Below are positions 8,569-15,248 of a stretch of 32,411 bases of DNA, piece by piece. The position numbers were made by a program, and so were the translations under genes. The stretch comes from Gemmatimonadota bacterium (GTDB taxonomy: Bacteria > Gemmatimonadota > Gemmatimonadetes > Gemmatimonadales > GWC2-71-9): the NCBI GenBank assembly GCA_003222235.1, contig QHVD01000023.1:1-32411 (forward strand), in the 5' to 3' direction. Under the pieces are notes generated by a model that worked only from the letters and a program-made list of their open reading frames with translations, had not been told where the DNA came from and made no database searches. Numbering within the stretch: position 1 is the stretch's first letter; every line of letters starts with the position of its first letter.

Positions 8569-9773
8569 GCCAGTACCTCCTCCAGAATCGCGACGCCGCG
8601 TTCGAGCTCCTCGAGCGTGATGACGAGCGGCGGGATCAGCCGCAGCACGTTGGGCCCGGCGGTGACCACGAGCAAGGCCCGCTCGCGCGCCGCGGTGACG
8701 AACGGCGCCGCGGGCTCGGTGAGCTCGATGCCCCACATCAGCCCCCGCCCGCGCACCTCGCGCACCCGCGGCGACCGCGCGGCCAAGGCGCCGAGCCGCT
8801 CGCCGACCCAGTCGCCCTTGCGGCGCACGGCGGCGAGAAAGTCGGGGGCGGCGACCGTGCGCACCACGTCCAGCGCGACGCGCGCCACGAGCGGGCCCCC
8901 TCCGAAGGTCGTCGCGTGATCTCCCGGCTTGAGCGACGCGCCGATCCCGCCGGTCACGAGCACCGCGCCCATGGGCAGCCCGCCGGCGAGCGGCTTCGCC
9001 AGGGTGAGGATGTCGGGGACGATTCCGGTCTGCTCGTAGGCGAACAGGGTCCCGGTGCGGCCGAGGCCGCACTGCACCTCATCGAAGATCAGGGCGACGC
9101 CGCGGGAGTCACACAGCTCCCGCAGGAATCCGAGCCACTCGGCGTCGAGCGGGCGCACTCCTCCCTCTCCCTGCACCGGCTCGACGATCACGCTCGCCGT
9201 CCGGGATGCCGAGACCGCATGGTCCACCGCCGCCCAATCCCCCAGCGGGACGATCCGGATGCCGGGCACGAGCGGCTCGAACGGCTTGCGGTATTCGGGC
9301 CGGTCGGTAGCCGCGAGCGACGCGAACAACCGGCCGTGGAACGCCCCGCTGAACGCGACGATCTCGGTCTTCCCCGACCACTTGCGCGCGAACTTGAACG
9401 CGGCCTCGTTCGCCTCCGCCCCCGAGTTGCAGAAGAAGACACGATCGGCGAAAGAGCGGGCCACCAGCTCCTCGGCCAGCCGCTCGCCCGGCTCCGTGCG
9501 ATAGAGGTTGGACGCATGAATCAGCCCGGTGGAGAGCGCGCGCTCGACCGCCCCGCGGACCACGGGATGATTGTAGCCGAGGGCGTTGACCCCGATCCCG
9601 GCGACGAAGTCCAGGTAACGCGCGCCGTCCTCTGCGACGAGCTCCACGCCTTCCCCCCGGACGAACATGGGACCGACCCGGGCATACACGCCCAGCAACG
9701 CCTCGGTGGCCGGGGGGACGTCGGGGGCCGAGGGGAGCAGGGGGCTGGATGGGCTCGTTCGGACGCTGGTCAC
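8565..9773 (-). CDS. argD: Acetylornithine aminotransferase
   Basis: PLP-dependent class III aminotransferase making N-acetylornithine from N-acetylglutamate semialdehyde and glutamate. It has 402 residues from GTG 9773, which overlaps the argB TGA at 9772-9770. Visible features: FVAGIGVNALGYNHP, the phosphate-binding FFCNSGAEANEAAFKFAR, VEPVQGEGGV, LIFDEVQCGLGRTG with the PLP-contacting Asp, and Schiff-base Lys260 in LTLAKPLAGGLPMG. The N-terminal 20 residues are Ser/Pro-rich and probably dispensable. The context between argB and an acetylglutamate synthase favours ArgD over other ornithine or 4-aminobutyrate aminotransferases. Confidence 0.94.
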   Translation of the reverse strand: MTSVRTSPSSPLLPSAPDVPPATEALLGVYARVGPMFVRGEGVELVAEDGARYLDFVAGIGVNALGYNHPVVRGAVERALSTGLIHASNLYRTEPGERLAEELVARSFADRVFFCNSGAEANEAAFKFARKWSGKTEIVAFSGAFHGRLFASLAATDRPEYRKPFEPLVPGIRIVPLGDWAAVDHAVSASRTASVIVEPVQGEGGVRPLDAEWLGFLRELCDSRGVALIFDEVQCGLGRTGTLFAYEQTGIVPDILTLAKPLAGGLPMGAVLVTGGIGASLKPGDHATTFGGGPLVARVALDVVRTVAAPDFLAAVRRKGDWVGERLGALAARSPRVREVRGRGLMWGIELTEPAAPFVTAARERALLVVTAGPNVLRLIPPLVITLEELERGVAILEEVLA

Positions 9774-10531
9774 GCGCGCTGCATAGCAGGAGCGACGATC
9801 GCGGTGCCGGCGACCGGGTGAGCGAGCAGTTGCAGGTCGCCGATTCGCGCGGCGCGCGCGCCGGCCTCGAGCGCGCGCGCGCCGGCCCGGAGCTTCGCGG
9901 CCATGCCTTCGGTCGCGACGCCGCGCCCGACGAGCTCTTCGATCTCGTCCACGGCGATGGACGGCTGGACCGCCCCCCCGACCCGCACGCCCGGGACATC
10001 GGAGATGAAGAGCAGCTCCGACGCTTGCAGGGCCCCCGCCAGCGCAGCCGCGGCGTCGTCGGCATTCACGTTGTACGGCAGGCCGCCGTCCGGGCCCGGA
10101 GCCAGCGGGGCGATAACGGGGGTGAGCCCGGCGTCGAGGAGGCTCAGGATGAGCGGGACCCGCACGGCGGCGATCTCGCCCACGTGGCCCAGGCCGCCCG
10201 CCGCGGGACGCGCGGTCAGCAGGCCTCCGTCCACGCCGGCCAAGCCGATCGCGTCGATTCCCGCGCGACGGAGCGCCGCGACCACGAGCCGGTTGGAGGG
10301 CCCCGCCAGGACCATCTCCACGACCTCCGCCACCTCCGGCGGGGTGATCCGCCGGCCCTCGCGCTTCTCCACCCGGAGCCCGAGCCGCAGCGACAGGGCG
10401 CTCACCGCCTGCCCGCCGCCATGCACGACGACGACGGGCTCGACCACCTTGAGCGCCGCGGCGCAGGCCGCGAGCCACGCGGGCCGATCGAACTCGTTGC
10501 CGCCCAACTTTACGACGCGAACGGGGAGCAT
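9770..10531 (-). CDS. argB: Acetylglutamate kinase
   Basis: Amino-acid kinase family enzyme that phosphorylates N-acetylglutamate with ATP. The 253 residues match the usual length. Visible motifs: VVKLGGNEF near the N-terminus (phosphate binding), VVVVHGGGQAV, GPSNRLVVAALRRAG and YNVNADDAAAALAGAL with the catalytic Asp region. ATG 10531 follows the argC stop after 22 bases, with a purine-rich CAGGACGAG upstream. The N-terminal arginine-binding helix of feedback-inhibited hexameric forms is not evident: the protein starts directly with LPVRVVKLGG, so arginine control may rest on the acetyltransferase or the repressor. Confidence 0.94.
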   Translation of the reverse strand: MLPVRVVKLGGNEFDRPAWLAACAAALKVVEPVVVVHGGGQAVSALSLRLGLRVEKREGRRITPPEVAEVVEMVLAGPSNRLVVAALRRAGIDAIGLAGVDGGLLTARPAAGGLGHVGEIAAVRVPLILSLLDAGLTPVIAPLAPGPDGGLPYNVNADDAAAALAGALQASELLFISDVPGVRVGGAVQPSIAVDEIEELVGRGVATEGMAAKLRAGARALEAGARAARIGDLQLLAHPVAGTAIVAPAMQRA

Positions 10532-10553
10532 CAGGCCGTGGTCTCGTCCTGAT

Positions 10554-11450
10554 TCAGCATGCGAGCCCCGCCGTCTCCGCCAGCCCGAACATCACGTTCA
10601 TGTTCTGGATCGCCTGGCCCGCGGCGCCTTTCACGAGGTTGTCGATCGCCGCGATCACGGTGAGCCGCGGCCGGCGCACGTTGGCGACGCACGCGACGCC
10701 GATCGCGACCCGGTTCCGGTACACGACGTCCCTGAGCGACGGCAGCGTACCGTGGGTAACGGAAACGCACGGCTCCCCGTCGTACGCCGCCTGGTAGATC
10801 TCCTCGGCCGCGCCGCGGTCGAGGACCCGGGTGAGCGGGACGTGGATGGTCTCGAGGATGCCGCGCTTTACGGGCAAGAGGTGCGGCGTGAAGACGAGGT
10901 CGCCGCTGAAGCCGCTCTCGCGGGCCAGCGCCGCGGTGAGCTCCGGAAAGTGGCGGTGCTCGTTCCCCACCGCGTACGCCCGGAAGTCCTCCGCCACCTC
11001 GCCGAACAGGAGCTCGCGCCTGGGGGTGCGGCCGGCGCCGGTGACGCCGGATGCGGCGTCGATCACGACCTCCCGCGACGCGTCGATCAGCCCCCGCCGT
11101 GCGAGGGGGATGAGGGCGAGGAGCGCGGCGGTCGGGTAGCAGCCGGGATTGGCCACGAGCTCGGCGGCCGCGACGCGCGGCCGCGCCACCTCGGTGAGCC
11201 CGTACACCGCCTCCGGCGACAGCCGAAAGTCGGCCGACAAATCGACCGCCCGCCTCCCCGCCGCCCGCGCCCGCTGGACGTAGCCGCCGGAAACACCGTG
11301 CGGCAGCGCGGAAAGCACGACCTCGACGCGGCTGAACGGCGCGTCGTCGGCTGTAATCAGTCGATGCCCTTCGACGACCTCGCCCGCCCCCGCTTCGGCC
11401 GTCGCAAAGACGACTGAGGCCCCCGGGTGGCCGGCGAGGAGCCGCAACAC
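10554..11450 (-). CDS. argC: N-acetyl-gamma-glutamyl-phosphate reductase lacking its NADP-binding start
   Basis: Reduces acetylglutamyl phosphate to the semialdehyde with NADPH. The frame from GTG 11450 reads LRLLAGHPGAS, followed by the conserved VVLSALPHG, DLSADFRL, the catalytic Cys motif ELVANPGCYPTAALLAL, DAASGVTGAG, and the closing GAAGQAIQNMNVMFGL. ArgC proteins normally start with VAVLGASGYTGAELLRLLAGHP. Here VAVLG is present but in another frame (11488-11451, from GTG 11488), and the GASGYTG glycine loop plus about four residues is missing. Loss of about 25 bases between CTCGG and GTGTTGCGG explains both defects. As written the enzyme could not bind NADP normally. It is either a damaged gene or an assembly deletion. 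Confidence 0.88.
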   Translation of the reverse strand: MLRLLAGHPGASVVFATAEAGAGEVVEGHRLITADDAPFSRVEVVLSALPHGVSGGYVQRARAAGRRAVDLSADFRLSPEAVYGLTEVARPRVAAAELVANPGCYPTAALLALIPLARRGLIDASREVVIDAASGVTGAGRTPRRELLFGEVAEDFRAYAVGNEHRHFPELTAALARESGFSGDLVFTPHLLPVKRGILETIHVPLTRVLDRGAAEEIYQAAYDGEPCVSVTHGTLPSLRDVVYRNRVAIGVACVANVRRPRLTVIAAIDNLVKGAAGQAIQNMNVMFGLAETAGLAC

Positions 11451-11488
11451 CCGAGGACGGCGACGGGGACGGGTGCATTAATATTCAC
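11451..11488 (-). pseudogene. argC: Detached 5' end of argC
   Basis: GTG 11488 opens a frame reading NINAPVPVAVLG, which matches the first beta strand of ArgC and ends at the proposed deletion point just before 11450. The frame then runs on as unrelated sequence. An ATG at 11478 exists in a third frame but gives a Ser/Pro-rich peptide and is not the likely start. Confidence 0.65.
11474..11487 (-). promoter_or_regulatory. ARG box (ArgR/AhrC operator) at the argC start
   Basis: On the minus strand TGAATATTAATGCA matches the ARG-box core TGAATWWWWATKCA at every position, counting the T/G (K) allowed in the Bacillus AhrC consensus. It overlaps the proposed GTG start of argC, so repressor binding would block the operon head. 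A weaker 10-of-14 match, TGCATATTTTTCCG, begins 20 bases upstream (11507-11494), the spacing expected for a paired operator. No ArgR gene is in the window. Confidence 0.65.
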
Positions 11489-11550
11489 TGCGGCGGAAAA
11501 ATATGCAGGCGCTGCGCGGGGGGCAAGAGGTGGCGAGGGACGGCCCCGGG

Positions 11551-12609
11551 TCAGTCCACCCGCTCGAGCCGCGGGTTGGGGTGGTACGCCCGTCCCACCT
11601 TGCCGCACGGCTTGCCCTCCACCCGCACGACGTCGGCGGTGAAGTCGAACCGCCCCTGGAAGAGGCTCGACCCCACGCCGTAGGCGTCCACGGGGACGCC
11701 TTGCTCCTCGAACTGACGGATCTTCTCCACGGTGAAGCCCCCCGAGACGACGATCTTGACGTGCTGGAACCCCTCGCGGTCGAGCGCCTCGCGCACATTG
11801 CACACGAGGCGGGGGTTCACGCCGGTGGGCTTGAACGTGCCCATCAGGGGAATCACGGACGTGTCCACGAGCGTCTCGGCCGTGTCGATCCGGACGCCGT
11901 AGAGCCGCTCTCCCAGGGCTCGGGCGACCTTGAGGGACGTGCCGACGCAGTCGTTCTCGAAGTCCACCAGCGTGATGAGGCGGATGCTCTCCGACATGAG
12001 CTCGGCGAACTTGCGCGAGGCGAGGACCGTGTCACCGCGATACGCCGCGATCAGCGCGTGCGGGACCGTGCCGATTCCCTCCGAGCCCCACCAGGACGCC
12101 TGGGCGTCGGTCGAGACGCCGATGGCGCCCGCGATGTGCGCGGCGTAGCCGTCGCCCGTCTGGACCAGCCAGTGGTCGTGGCGGGCGGGAAAGAACATGA
12201 CCTGCTTGGGCTGCGCCGCTTCCACCACGCGCCGGGTGTTGGTGCCGACCCGGGTGCGCCGCGCCAGCACGCCGAGGTAGAGCGTCTCCAGCACCGCGAA
12301 CGCGTCGTAGGGCCCCTCGATGAGCAGCACGGTCTCCCACGGTGCGATCTCGTCGCCGTCGTACAGCGCCCACACCTGAAGCTCCTCCCAGGTCTGGCTG
12401 CAGAGTTTCAGTATGGCGATCGCCTCGTCGATCCCGCCGAGGAATGCGTGCGCCTTGCCGAACACCTGCATGGTGACGCAAGGGCGGTGCCGGTCTTGGA
12501 CGAGTATCTCGCGGGCGCGCACGAAATACTTATCGGAATAGTAGCCCTCCCGCATCCTGTCCACCGGCAAGTGGAAAATGGAGGGGTGCAGGCGTTGTCT
12601 CCGCGGCAT
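11551..12609 (-). CDS. pncB: Nicotinate phosphoribosyltransferase
   Basis: Converts nicotinate and PRPP to nicotinate mononucleotide in the Preiss-Handler NAD salvage route. The protein is about 352 residues, the shorter form of the family. Visible features: an N-terminal MREGYYSDKYFVRAREIL, HDHWLVQTGDGYAAHIAGAI (split across strand and loop), GTVPHALIAAYRGDT, LVDFENDC, RIDTAETLVD, VVSGGFTVEKI and DAYGVGSSLF, the barrel strands that bind PRPP phosphate. I prefer ATG 12609; a GTG at 12615 would add two residues. It is the last gene of a minus-strand run and ends 62 bases before the arg operon head. Together with the nicotinamidase-like gene at 7228-7893 it could close a salvage pathway. Confidence 0.88.
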   Translation of the reverse strand: MPRRQRLHPSIFHLPVDRMREGYYSDKYFVRAREILVQDRHRPCVTMQVFGKAHAFLGGIDEAIAILKLCSQTWEELQVWALYDGDEIAPWETVLLIEGPYDAFAVLETLYLGVLARRTRVGTNTRRVVEAAQPKQVMFFPARHDHWLVQTGDGYAAHIAGAIGVSTDAQASWWGSEGIGTVPHALIAAYRGDTVLASRKFAELMSESIRLITLVDFENDCVGTSLKVARALGERLYGVRIDTAETLVDTSVIPLMGTFKPTGVNPRLVCNVREALDREGFQHVKIVVSGGFTVEKIRQFEEQGVPVDAYGVGSSLFQGRFDFTADVVRVEGKPCGKVGRAYHPNPRLERVD

Positions 12610-12627
12610 CGTCACAAGATACCCGAG

Positions 12628-13560
12628 TCAGCGGGCGGGGGGCCACGCGAACGTGGCGAGGAGCGTGTCGCCGCCGGTGAGGGCGAGCTGACGCGCTACG
12701 TTGTCGAGCCGCCCGCAGCGGATGCGTGCCGGCTCCGTCGAGCCGGGGACGACGACGCGCAGGCAGACGGCGTCCGCGTCGACGGCGAGGGCGCTGTCGC
12801 GCCCGGTGCGGGGCGGGTCAGGCCGCTCGAGCCTGACGTCGAGCTCGGACGTCTCGCCGCCCAGGGCGAACCTGACCCGGCGACCGGGGGTTTCGGGGAC
12901 CAGGTCGATCGCCCGTTGGCTGCTCGCGGTGTCGCCGCGCACGAGCGCCAGGCGGACCAGCACGCGCCGCGGTGGGACGACCGCCCGGGCATCGAACGTG
13001 AGGGCGCCGTCCGCGACCGTCACCCCCTCGCTAGGGCGCGTTTCGCCGGCGGCGAACTCCCGGCCGACCGTGATCTCTACCCACAGCGCACGCTCCCGCT
13101 GCAGGCGGCCGGCGGTGGCCGGGGTTGAGGGCGGGGGCGGGGGCGGGCCAAAGGGGTATAGCCGCGCCGTCCCACCCCACGCCACGCGCGTCCAACGCCG
13201 GTAACTGTCCTCCTCCCAGAGCGGCAGCCCGCGGCGCGAGCGGCCTGCCTGGCGCCGACTCAAGAACACGCCCGCCAGATTCACGGTGTCGGGCTCGGGG
13301 AGGATGCCGAGCAACCCCTCCAGCTCGGCCGTTTCCGTGCGAAGCGACAATCGCAGGGCCGTCTCAGGCGGGCCGCTCACGACGCCCGTCGCGAGGCGCT
13401 GCGTATCGCCGTCGAACCGCTCGACCACGTGCAGGAGGTACCTCACCCGATAGCCCGCGCCCTGGTGAGCGAGCGGAGGGCCGGGGCGGTTGGAAACGCC
13501 GGGAGGGCTGGCGGCGACGAGCGCCGCGGCCACCAGGCTACTGCGCCACGAAGCTGGCAC
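12628..13560 (-). CDS. Predicted secreted protein of unknown function
   Basis: I do not recognise a family. GTG 13560 starts 310 residues, with an N-terminal stretch SSLVAAALVAASPPG that looks like a signal peptide. The mature part is rich in beta-strand-like segments (VRYLLHVVERFDG, ALRLSLRTETAELEGLLGI, LDVRLERPDPP) and has a proline run PFGPPPPPPSTP near the middle. Nothing catalytic stands out. It overlaps the end of the anti-sigma-like gene by 23 bases and precedes the nicotinate phosphoribosyltransferase by 12-18 bases, so it is probably co-transcribed. An envelope role is likely from the signal peptide only. Confidence 0.6.
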   Translation of the reverse strand: MPASWRSSLVAAALVAASPPGVSNRPGPPLAHQGAGYRVRYLLHVVERFDGDTQRLATGVVSGPPETALRLSLRTETAELEGLLGILPEPDTVNLAGVFLSRRQAGRSRRGLPLWEEDSYRRWTRVAWGGTARLYPFGPPPPPPSTPATAGRLQRERALWVEITVGREFAAGETRPSEGVTVADGALTFDARAVVPPRRVLVRLALVRGDTASSQRAIDLVPETPGRRVRFALGGETSELDVRLERPDPPRTGRDSALAVDADAVCLRVVVPGSTEPARIRCGRLDNVARQLALTGGDTLLATFAWPPAR

Positions 13561-13873
13561 GCGTGGCCTCCAGCGGTTCGGGGCTCGGCCCGGCCCAGCG
13601 CCGGTGGCCGAGCCAGCCCGCTGCAGTCCCGACCACGAGGCTGATCGCCATCCACAGTGCCAGCGTACGCCCGCGCATCGGGTGCCTCGGCACGGTCCGA
13701 GCGTGCGGCTCTCCCGCTGAGCGCGCGAACGCGACCCGCATCTCGAGGTGGTTCACCCGGGCTTCGGCGCAGTGCCGGCAACCGACCAGGTGACGCGCCA
13801 GCGCGGCGCGCTCGGTGAGGCTCAGCTCGTCATCCAGCTCCAGATCGATTTGTCGCACCCAGTCGTCGTGCAT
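13538..13873 (-). CDS. Zinc-finger anti-sigma-like membrane protein
   Basis: 111 residues from ATG 13873. The N-terminal half has the zf-HC2 type pattern His28, Cys32, Cys35 (ARHLVGCRHCAEAR), preceded by a helix with ELDDELSLTERAAL. One membrane segment follows at about 72-88 (ALWMAISLVVGTAAGWL), with a short Pro-rich tail. This is the layout of ZAS-domain anti-sigma factors that hold an ECF sigma factor at the membrane. No sigma-factor gene is adjacent; the upstream neighbour is a glycosyltransferase whose stop codon overlaps the start by one base (TGATG). It may bind a distant sigma factor or be a structural relative. Confidence 0.7.
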   Translation of the reverse strand: MHDDWVRQIDLELDDELSLTERAALARHLVGCRHCAEARVNHLEMRVAFARSAGEPHARTVPRHPMRGRTLALWMAISLVVGTAAGWLGHRRWAGPSPEPLEATRASFVAQ

Positions 13874-14601
13874 CACGGCAACTCCTCCCGCACGCGATAC
13901 CGCAGCGCCCGGCGCTGCATCCAGCGCACCGCCAGCGCGTCGGCGAGGGACCGGAACACCCGGTTCCACATGCCGTACTTGGTCAGGCCCAAGCGCCTCG
14001 GCCGATGCCGCACGGGCACTTCCGCCACGGTGCCGCCATGCAGCTTGATCAACGTAGGCAGGAAACGGTGCATGCCGTTGAACAGCGGCAGCGCGCGTAG
14101 GGCGTCGGCACGAAACGCCTTGAGCGAGCAGCCCGTGTCACGGATCGTCTCGCCGTTCAGCCGGTTCCGCACGGCGTTGGCGACGCGACTCTGCAGCCGC
14201 TTCCAGCCGCCGTCCTGCCGGTTCACGCGATAGCCCACGACAGCCGTCGCGCCGCTCCGCTCCAGCTCGGCGAGAAGTGCCGGGATGTCTGCGGGGTCGT
14301 TCTGCAGGTCGGCGTCGAGGGTGACGATCGTGCGCCCGCACGCCGCCCGGAACCCCGCCGCGAACGCGGCCGACTGCCCCGCGCGCGCGGCGAGCGCGAC
14401 GATATGGAGCTCGGGATGGTCCCGCCTCAGCTCCTTGAGCGCGTCGAGCGAGCCGTCGGTCGAGCCGTCGTCCACCGCGACGATCTCATAGTCCGACCCG
14501 ATCCGCCCCAGGGCCCGGCCGATCTCCTCGATCAGGAGCGGCAGGTTATCGCGCTCGTTGTACAGCGGCACCACGAGCGAGAGGTCAACCGGGCCGGACA
14601 T
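13873..14601 (-). CDS. Family 2 glycosyltransferase, polyprenyl-phosphate sugar transferase type
   Basis: 242-residue GT-A fold enzyme with LSLVVPLYNERDNL, the nucleotide-binding VAVDDGSTDGS (41-51), the metal-binding DAD in LDADLQNDP (95-103), and the TGCSLKAFRADALRALPLF acceptor segment. This resembles dolichol- or undecaprenyl-phosphate mannose/glucose synthases. There is no C-terminal pair of membrane helices, so it is the soluble, membrane-associated form. The likely product is a lipid-linked sugar for cell-surface glycosylation; the sugar cannot be read from sequence. It overlaps the upstream small membrane protein by 17 bases and the next gene by one base. Confidence 0.88.
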   Translation of the reverse strand: MSGPVDLSLVVPLYNERDNLPLLIEEIGRALGRIGSDYEIVAVDDGSTDGSLDALKELRRDHPELHIVALAARAGQSAAFAAGFRAACGRTIVTLDADLQNDPADIPALLAELERSGATAVVGYRVNRQDGGWKRLQSRVANAVRNRLNGETIRDTGCSLKAFRADALRALPLFNGMHRFLPTLIKLHGGTVAEVPVRHRPRRLGLTKYGMWNRVFRSLADALAVRWMQRRALRYRVREELP

Positions 14602-15046
14602 ACTTCAGCTCGGGCGCGTCCGGGTACTCGCTCGCGAGTCGGGCGAGGAGGGCGTCCGCCTTGGCAGGGTCGTGCTGGCTGGTGCGGTAGATCTCGGCGA
14701 GGCGGATGCCCGCCATGAGGGCGCGGTGCCGGGGCGGGGGCGGGTCCGCTGCGAGCAGCCGCTCCAGGGCGGCGACCTCAGCTTCGATGGACAGGCCCGT
14801 CGCCGGCATGCTCTCCCCGGTGAGCGCGCCGCCAAGGAAGCGGCCCAGCGGCGTCACGAGCACGTCGAACAGCGAGGTGAAAAAGCCGAAGGCGCCCCAC
14901 AGCGCCAAACCTAAGGCGACGAGCCCCCACTGGACGCGTCCCGTGGCGAGGAACGCGACGACGAGAAACACCGCCACCACCCCGGCGGCGACGCCGAGGA
15001 TCCCGCGGACTACCGTGCGCGGGCTCGGCGGATCCTGGTAGCTCAC
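14585..15046 (-). CDS. Small membrane protein with TPR-like tail
   Basis: About 153 residues from GTG 15046 (SYQDPPSPRT); a TTG at 15082 would add 12 residues, and I cannot decide from ribosome sites. Two hydrophobic segments, GVAAGVVAVFLVVAFLAT and WGLVALGLALWGAFGFF, form a hairpin at the membrane. A helical soluble tail follows (EAEVAALERLLAADP, ALMAGIRLAEIYRTSQHDPAKADALLARLASEYPDAPE in two helices) resembling a tetratricopeptide pair. It is the first gene of a minus-strand run with the glycosyltransferase. Function unknown; a scaffold for envelope assembly is only a guess. Confidence 0.65.
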   Translation of the reverse strand: MSYQDPPSPRTVVRGILGVAAGVVAVFLVVAFLATGRVQWGLVALGLALWGAFGFFTSLFDVLVTPLGRFLGGALTGESMPATGLSIEAEVAALERLLAADPPPPRHRALMAGIRLAEIYRTSQHDPAKADALLARLASEYPDAPELKYVRPG

Positions 15047-15111
15047 GGTCGGAAGCGTATCGCGGCCCCTCCGGCTGAGCAAGTTGACAGCCGCTGCGGC
15101 AGCGCGTAAAC

Positions 15112-15219
15112 CTAGTGCCGTTCCAACTTTTCGGGACTAATCGCAGAACCGGGATAGCCGTGACCAAAGAGCTCATTCGGCGAAGGGGAACTAGGCGCGA
15201 AAAGTTGGAACGGCACTAG
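15112..15219. mobile_element. 108-bp MITE-like element with 22-bp perfect terminal inverted repeats
   Basis: The left end (15112-15133) and right end (15198-15219) are exact reverse complements over 22 bases, starting CTAGTGCCGTTCC and ending GGAACGGCACTAG. The 64-base centre is unique and has no open frame of note. CTAG at both outer ends may be part of the repeat or a duplicated target. It fills most of the space between a divergent gene pair and is AT-richer than its surroundings. It carries no transposase, so it would be a non-autonomous element moved in trans. Confidence 0.6.
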
Positions 15220-15248
15220 CGCTGCATCTCTCAACACGGAGCCCAGCT

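Noticed and set aside
11356..11478. ATG 11478 as the start of argC
   Set aside because: Its frame gives HPSPSPSSGV and never joins the ArgC sequence; the frame from GTG 11488 gives VAVLG.
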